From Prevotella sp. (lineage in GTDB: Bacteria > Bacteroidota > Bacteroidia > Bacteroidales > Bacteroidaceae), in assembly GCA_017442825.1 (NCBI GenBank), contig JAFRYZ010000035.1, forward strand, positions 19,809-83,808: 64,000 nt of DNA, read 5' to 3'. A model generated the notes under the pieces. That model ran no database searches. It saw nothing but the letters and a program-made list of their open reading frames with translations, and was not told the origin of the DNA. Below, piece by piece: positions 59,700 through 64,000 of the stretch (its first letter is position 1; each line of letters starts with the position of its first letter). The translations under genes and the position numbers were made by a program.

Positions 59700-62462
59700 T
59701 TAATGGGCTTCTAACCAGTTTGTACCCCATCCACAGTCGGCAACAAGAGGAACACAGAGCTGGTAAGCGTTTTGCATCTCTTCCATGACAATTGATTCCA
59801 CTCGCTCCTTCTCATCGGGATAGACGGAAAAATTAAGTTCGTCGTGTACTTGCAGTATCATCTTTGAGCGGATGTTTTCAGCTTTGAATCGGTTGTAGAT
59901 GCGTACCATAGCTACTTTGATGATATCCGCTGCAGAACCCTGTATGGGTGCATTAATGGCATTTCGTTCGGCAAAGCCTCTGACGGTAGCATTGCGTGAT
60001 AATATATCGGGCAGATAGCGGCGTCGGTGATATACGGTTTCAGCATATCCTTTCTCTCTGACCAGTTTTTTCGACTGTTCCATGTAGTCGTGTACATGTG
60101 GGAAAGTCTCAAAGAAACCTTCAATCAGTTGTCGAGCTTCAGCCCTTTCTATATCCAAGCGTTCAGCTAGTCCGAAGACTGTGATGCCGTAGATGATACC
60201 GAAGTTTGCACGCTTCGATTTAGTTCGTTCATCACGAGTAACTTCGTTGATATCTTTTTTATAGATGGTAGCCGCCGTAGCCGCATGGATGTCATACCCT
60301 TCTTGGAAGGCATGAATCATGTGTTCGTCTTTGGAGAGGTGTGCCATCACACGCAGTTCAATCTGACTATAGTCTGCCGAAAAGAATAAACAATTGGGTT
60401 CAGGAATAAAGCATTTGCGTATTTCCTTACCGTCTTCTCCCCGAACGGGGATGTTCTGCAGATTCGGATCACTGCTGGAGAGTCGTCCAGTAGCTGTTAC
60501 CGTTTGGTTGAACGAAGTATGTATGTGTCCAGTCTTCGGATTTATCAACTTTGGAAGCGCATCGACATATGTTCCGAGAAGTTTCTTTAATCCTCTGAAA
60601 TTCAATATGTCATCAACAATTTTGTGTTTGGTTCGCAGCTGTTGTAACACCTCTTCGCTGGTGACGTATTGTCCCGTCTTTGTCTTCTTCGGTTTTTCAA
60701 TGATTTGCATCTTTCCAAACAAGATATCACCGACTTGTTTCGGTGACGAGATATTGAACTCCTCCCCAGCTAGTTCGTAGATATGTTGCTCCAATTGTAT
60801 CATTCTTTCGGTGAAAAGTCTTGACGTTTCTTGGAGAGATTCGGTATCAATTCTTACACCATTCATCTCCATCGAAGCTAAAACCGGCACCAATGGCATT
60901 TCGATTTCCCAAAAGAGAGACTCCACTTCTGCCTCTTTCAGTTTCGGTTCCAGCACATTTTTCAACCTTAGAGTGATGTCAGCATCTTCACAGGCATATT
61001 CATAAACGTCGTTAGGCGGCAGGCTTCTCATTGATCGTTGATTCTTTCCTTTTGGCCCAATCAGTTCATCAATATGTATAGTTTGGTAGTTCAAATAAAC
61101 CTCTGCCATATAGTCCATGTTATGACGAAGCTCGGGTTGTATGAGGTAATGGGCTATCATCGTGTCGAACATTCTTCCTTTCAATTCAACACCATAGTTT
61201 GCCAACACCTCCAAATCGTACTTGATATTTTGTCCGACCTTTAAAATCGTCTCCTCTTCATAGACAAGTCGAAAAATTTCGACTACCCTTTGAGCTTCTT
61301 CCCGATTTTCCGGCAGAGGAACATAAAATGCCTTCGATTCTTCAACAGCAAAGCTCAAACCTACCAATTCTGCCTCAATAGGGTTGGTAGAAGTTGTTTC
61401 TGTATCTAAACTCAAAATTTGCTTTGTCATAAAAAAATCACAAAGCGAACGCATATCATCTTCATTATCAACAAGTTTGTAATCGTGAGGGGTGGTTTTT
61501 AGCGTTTCATAATTTGAAAAATTCTGTGTACCTGACTCCTCGGTTGTGAAATTTACAAATAAATCGAGCTGTCCGTTAACGGGTTTTTGTACGGATTCAC
61601 TTTTCTTAAGAAATTTGCTGGCAAGACTGCGAAATTCTAGTTCGTTAAAAAGTGATGTGAGTTTTGTTTCATCCGGTTCCACTCTTTGTAATTTTTCCAA
61701 ATGCAATTCAATCGGAACATCAGTTCGTATCGTAGCAAGGAATTTTGACATGCGAATATCCTCGACTGCATTTTCCACTTTCTCTTTCAACTTCCCTTTT
61801 ATTTGGTCTGTATGGTTGAGTAAGTTTTCAATGTCTCCAAATTCCTCGATGAGTTTAACCGCCGTTTTCTCACCTACACCAGGACAGCCAGGAAAGTTAT
61901 CGGAAGAGTCACCCATCAATGCCAAAAGGTCGATGACTTGGCTTGTTTTTGCAATACCATATTTATGGCAAACCTCCTCTGGTCCCATCTTCTCGTAACC
62001 GCCACCATGGCGTGGGCGGAACTGAAAAACATTGTTTCTTACCAATTGTCCATAGTCTTTGTCTGGAGTCAGCATATATGTCTCCACCCCTTCACTACCC
62101 GCTTTTAAAGCTAAAGTGCCGATTACATCGTCAGCCTCGAAACCATCCACCTGCAGTACAGGAATCTTGAATGCTTCCAGCAGTTGTTTGATAATGGGGA
62201 CAGCAACCTTGATGTCCTCTGGTGTCTCCTGTCGTTGAGCCTTATATTCCGGAAAAACATCATGGCGGAATGTCTTACCGTGATCGAATGCTACTCCTAT
62301 ATGTGTAGGATTCTCTTTTGTTATGACCTCGTTAAGTGTGTTGCAGAAGCCCAGAATAGCCGATGTATTCAGTCCTTTCGAATTGATTCTTGGATTCTTG
62401 ATGAAGGCGTAATAAGCGCGGTAGATGAGTGCATAAGCATCTAAAAGAAACAGTTTTGCCAT
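59700..62462 (-). CDS. polA: DNA polymerase I
   Basis: An N-terminal 5'-3' exonuclease (LFLLDAYALIYRAYYAF; GFEADDVIGTLA; PDKDYGQLV), a 3'-5' exonuclease with SLDTETTSTNPIEAELVGLSF (acidic pair kept) and a polymerase domain (FSADYSQIELRVMAHLS; KRANFGIIYGITVFGLAERL; LQVHDELNF) span 920 residues. It fills gaps in repair and lagging-strand synthesis. The proofreading residues appear present, unlike in many Gram-positives. Confidence 0.97.
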   Translation of the reverse strand: MAKLFLLDAYALIYRAYYAFIKNPRINSKGLNTSAILGFCNTLNEVITKENPTHIGVAFDHGKTFRHDVFPEYKAQRQETPEDIKVAVPIIKQLLEAFKIPVLQVDGFEADDVIGTLALKAGSEGVETYMLTPDKDYGQLVRNNVFQFRPRHGGGYEKMGPEEVCHKYGIAKTSQVIDLLALMGDSSDNFPGCPGVGEKTAVKLIEEFGDIENLLNHTDQIKGKLKEKVENAVEDIRMSKFLATIRTDVPIELHLEKLQRVEPDETKLTSLFNELEFRSLASKFLKKSESVQKPVNGQLDLFVNFTTEESGTQNFSNYETLKTTPHDYKLVDNEDDMRSLCDFFMTKQILSLDTETTSTNPIEAELVGLSFAVEESKAFYVPLPENREEAQRVVEIFRLVYEEETILKVGQNIKYDLEVLANYGVELKGRMFDTMIAHYLIQPELRHNMDYMAEVYLNYQTIHIDELIGPKGKNQRSMRSLPPNDVYEYACEDADITLRLKNVLEPKLKEAEVESLFWEIEMPLVPVLASMEMNGVRIDTESLQETSRLFTERMIQLEQHIYELAGEEFNISSPKQVGDILFGKMQIIEKPKKTKTGQYVTSEEVLQQLRTKHKIVDDILNFRGLKKLLGTYVDALPKLINPKTGHIHTSFNQTVTATGRLSSSDPNLQNIPVRGEDGKEIRKCFIPEPNCLFFSADYSQIELRVMAHLSKDEHMIHAFQEGYDIHAATAATIYKKDINEVTRDERTKSKRANFGIIYGITVFGLAERLDIERAEARQLIEGFFETFPHVHDYMEQSKKLVREKGYAETVYHRRRYLPDILSRNATVRGFAERNAINAPIQGSAADIIKVAMVRIYNRFKAENIRSKMILQVHDELNFSVYPDEKERVESIVMEEMQNAYQLCVPLVADCGWGTNWLEAH

Positions 62463-62569
62463 GGGAATACTTACTTTTTATTGTGTAAAAGTACAACTTT
62501 TTTGGCATAAATCCCGATAATTTTCGTAACTTTGTAAGATTTCGCATTCTTTCTTTATCTAAAGGCATT

Positions 62570-62704
62570 CTGGGGAATTGAAAGAAAATGGGGTTACGAT
62601 TTGGAGACCGTTTTCAATTCCACATTCTGCTATGAAATGCATTCAAAGAACCCATGACGCTGAGCCACCAGCCGTTTTATGGCTCATCATCAAATGCAAA
62701 GGTA
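62570..62704 (-). ncRNA. Two-hairpin leader or small RNA upstream of polA
   Basis: A -7 box TACCTTTG (minus strand, 62,697-62,704) is followed by a hairpin TGAGCCA/TGGCTCA (62,661-62,667 with 62,680-62,686) and a longer one GGAATTGAAA/TTTTCAATTCC (62,574-62,583 with 62,611-62,621). The region has no gene. It may be the polA leader (about 230 nt) or a separate RNA at the 3' end of the Abi gene. Confidence 0.4.
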
Positions 62705-62749
62705 CTAAGAATAGTTGAAATCACCAAATCTTATTAGACTTTTTTCGCA

Positions 62750-63673
62750 TTATTTCCAAATAAGGTCAGAGCGCCAGTTACCTGTAAAGTCTAATTTGCC
62801 GTAGGGAATATCTTTGCTGTTATCCAAAAGGAAAAGAATCTTAGCCTTGATTTGGTTCTCAGGATATACGGCATTGCAGAGATATAGCATAGCCGTAATA
62901 ACTCCATAAGGTTTCTTTTTCTGATTGTCTGTAAATGGGTTGTTCAACCACTTGTCACAATGCCCCTTAATGTTCATTGGCTGTTTGGCAAGGCTTCTGT
63001 TCCAAAGACGTGAATGATGGGCAATGATGTTTCGGAGAACGGATATTGCCTCTAACCAACTTGAAAGTTCCTTTGCAGAATATAGTCCAAACTCATTAGC
63101 AATGGTGGCGCGTTGGGGTAACTGGCTCTTCAGGTTCTTATACATCTTCGAGAGTGTGCCGAATGTGGCAACCTCAAGAATCATCCATGCATCTGGATTG
63201 TCACCTTCCATTGACTCGCTATCCCAATCTGTATGCTTGGCTATGTATTCTTTGGCAAAGGGCTCTGTACTACGTTCAAACTCATTTTTAAGGTCGAGCA
63301 GAAAATCCTCGTAGTACTCTATCTTTTCAAAGAGAGATTCGTCGAGATACCAAAGCCCACTATCCTTAGCCTGTGACAGATGGTTGATAATTTTCGCCCT
63401 CAGTGCCACCTCTATAATCTCAATAGCATCAAAGAGAATCAGACGGAGACTGCGGTCAAAGTTATATCAGGCTATCACGTCATCAAAAGAAGCATCTTCA
63501 AGGAAGTCATGTTCTGTTTCTTCGTCAATCATATCCGTCCAATAGTATTTCAGACGGAAATAACTAATATGCGACAAGCATTCCTTCGCATACTCTTCAC
63601 TGCTAAACTGCATCCCTCTTGAACGGAGCAACTTGATTTGCTCATCTATCGTGCGTGGCTTTTGATTGCTCAT
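62750..63673 (-). pseudogene. Abi_2/AbiD-F HEPN abortive-infection gene with in-frame TGA
   Basis: Reading through, 307 codons encode an Abi_2 protein: MSNQKPRTIDEQIKLLRSRGM, YFRLKYYW, ...DDVIA, stop, YNFDRSLRLILFDAIEIIEVALRAKI, and a C-terminal HEPN motif RNIIAHHS (RX4H). The only defect is TGA at 63,467-63,469, where relatives have a Leu-type codon (IALYNFDR), consistent with TTA to TGA. Abi_2 proteins abort phage infection as RNases. The C-terminal part could be retranslated from 63,409 (MALRAK, if the ATG-like start is used) but would lack the N-terminal domain. I call it a pseudogene, possibly recent. Confidence 0.8.
63467..63469 (-). other. In-frame TGA in the Abi_2 gene
   Basis: The frame before and after the codon is identical and both sides match the family, so this is a nonsense change rather than a frameshift. 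Confidence 0.8.
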
Positions 63674-63685
63674 TGCTGTCTATAT

Positions 63686-63776
63686 AAAAAGGTGACCCGC
63701 CAGCAGATCTACGGGATGCCGACGGGTTCTGTTATCGTTTATTTTAGACACTTTATCCGAGAATCTTCATACTTTC
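63686..63776 (-). ncRNA. Small RNA candidate with terminator before the Abi_2 gene
   Basis: From the -7 box TATATTTG (63,783-63,790) a transcript would run about 90 nt to a hairpin, ACCCGTC (63,721-63,727) with GGCGGGT (63,695-63,701) on the minus strand, followed by CACCTTTTTATAT. This terminator lies 13 bp before the Abi_2 ATG. AbiF-type Abi genes have been reported to pair with an RNA antitoxin, which this arrangement would suit; a leader attenuator is the alternative. Confidence 0.45.
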
Positions 63777-63782
63777 GGCTGG

Positions 63783-63790
63783 CAAATATA
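63783..63790 (-). promoter_or_regulatory. -7 box (TATATTTG) for the Abi_2 leader
   Basis: TATATTTG on the minus strand, 110 bp before the Abi_2 start. Confidence 0.5.
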
Positions 63791-63958
63791 ATGATTATTT
63801 GTTAATTATGCAACTTTTTCTTCAAATTTCTTTCCAAAGGTACTGTCATTTGCCAATTTTTCATTATCTTATGGGATGAACTGCGTTCGCTCGACCTAAA
63901 AGGACGCTTTGCTTGCAAAGAATTTCCAAAATCGCTTTCCTAATTCAGCATTATTTTG
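63791..63958. other. Intergenic region with one repeat element
   Basis: No gene is seen. AGGACGCTTTGCTTGCAAAG (63,901-63,920) is a reduced copy of the GCGAAGCGCTT-type element; the rest is AT-rich without recognisable signal. Confidence 0.5.
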
Positions 63959-63966
63959 TAACTTTG
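63959..63966 (+). promoter_or_regulatory. -7 box (TAACTTTG) at the right edge
   Basis: TAACTTTG lies 21 bp before an ATG at 63,988 (MLQI...), likely the start of a gene running out of the window. Confidence 0.45.
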
Positions 63967-63987
63967 CAGTCAAAATACCAATAACGA

Positions 63988-64000
63988 TGTTACAAATTCG
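63988..64000 (+). CDS. Start of an unidentified gene (partial)
   Basis: Only ATGTTACAAATTCG-type sequence (M-L-Q-I) is visible. It follows a promoter-like TAACTTTG box. Nothing can be said about the product. Confidence 0.3.

Noticed and set aside
62574-62621. CRISPR-like ATTGAAA and TTTCAATTCC ends
   Set aside because: Only one pair exists and it forms a simple inverted repeat without spacers.
63467-63469. TGA read as selenocysteine
   Set aside because: The family has Leu, not Cys, at this place and no SECIS-like hairpin follows.
1-64000. tRNA, rRNA or insertion-sequence genes
   Set aside because: Intergenic regions were scanned by eye and no cloverleaf-like, rRNA-like or transposase sequence was recognised; a small one could have been missed.

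Overview
The window looks like a chromosomal segment of a Bacteroidales bacterium, most likely Prevotella or a close relative. The reasons are promoters of the TAnnTTTG / TTTG(-33) type instead of TATAAT, a PorZ protein of the type IX secretion system (T9SS), T9SS-like C-terminal tails, a BspA-type leucine-rich-repeat protein, families largely confined to Bacteroidota (DUF4294, DUF4254, DUF5672, four-helix-bundle S23-like), and pectin lyases of the PL9 and PL11 type. No rRNA, tRNA, phage, transposase or CRISPR array was recognised.

Layout. 1-4.6 kb: end of an M19 dipeptidase gene, an M28/glutaminyl-cyclase-like lipoprotein, DUF4294 and a helix-hairpin-helix/outer-membrane protein. 4.8-21.3 kb: a glycan and lipid-modification region with GT4, GtrA, a WecE-like aminotransferase, a GT-C enzyme, two GT2 enzymes, two LpxL-like acyltransferases, two LTA-synthase-like sulfatase-fold enzymes, DUF5672, a GT11 fucosyltransferase and an MsbA-like exporter. 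21.3-31.8 kb: housekeeping genes (miaB, DUF3108, an Ig-like lipoprotein, a GH3-family protein, rnc, fabF, acpP) and a DUF4254-GT9-rubredoxin group. 32-34.6 kb: a BspA-like gene and a 1.3-kb gene-free stretch with a structured-RNA candidate, a 22-nt palindromic tandem array, a conserved 118-bp module and a dense cluster of DnaA boxes that I read as a candidate replication origin. 34.6-45.8 kb: nadA, an NlpC/P60 hydrolase, an acyltransferase, a GT-C-like protein and the leuS-yitT-rdgB-porZ operon. 46-52.7 kb: divergent PL9 and PL11 pectin-lyase genes. 52.8-62.5 kb: capA-like, mutS, lgt, a four-helix-bundle gene, ychF, a SLOG-like gene and polA. 62.7-64 kb: an Abi_2 (HEPN) defence gene broken by one in-frame TGA, preceded by a small-RNA-like leader, and the first bases of another gene.

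The most striking pattern is a set of dispersed repeats. Many intergenic regions carry degenerate tandem arrays with a period of 7 nt and different base sequences (AATTGTC-, TCTAGAG-, GGTCTAA-, AGTTCAT-like). They often carry a second element containing GCGAAGCGCTT, and GC-rich hairpins of the GCCCCC-ATTA-GGGGGC kind. They abut genes so tightly that they supply start or stop codons. Related arrays lie in frame inside rdgB, porZ, the GT11 gene, the first LTA-synthase-like gene, nadA, leuS and the M28 gene. A four-helix-bundle gene sits exactly between two inverted heptad arrays, like a cassette.

A second unexplained system is the 22-nt palindromic array plus 118-bp module, present twice in inverted orientation about 15 kb apart, once beside the candidate origin. 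All functional statements rest on reading motifs by eye. No database or folding program was run.
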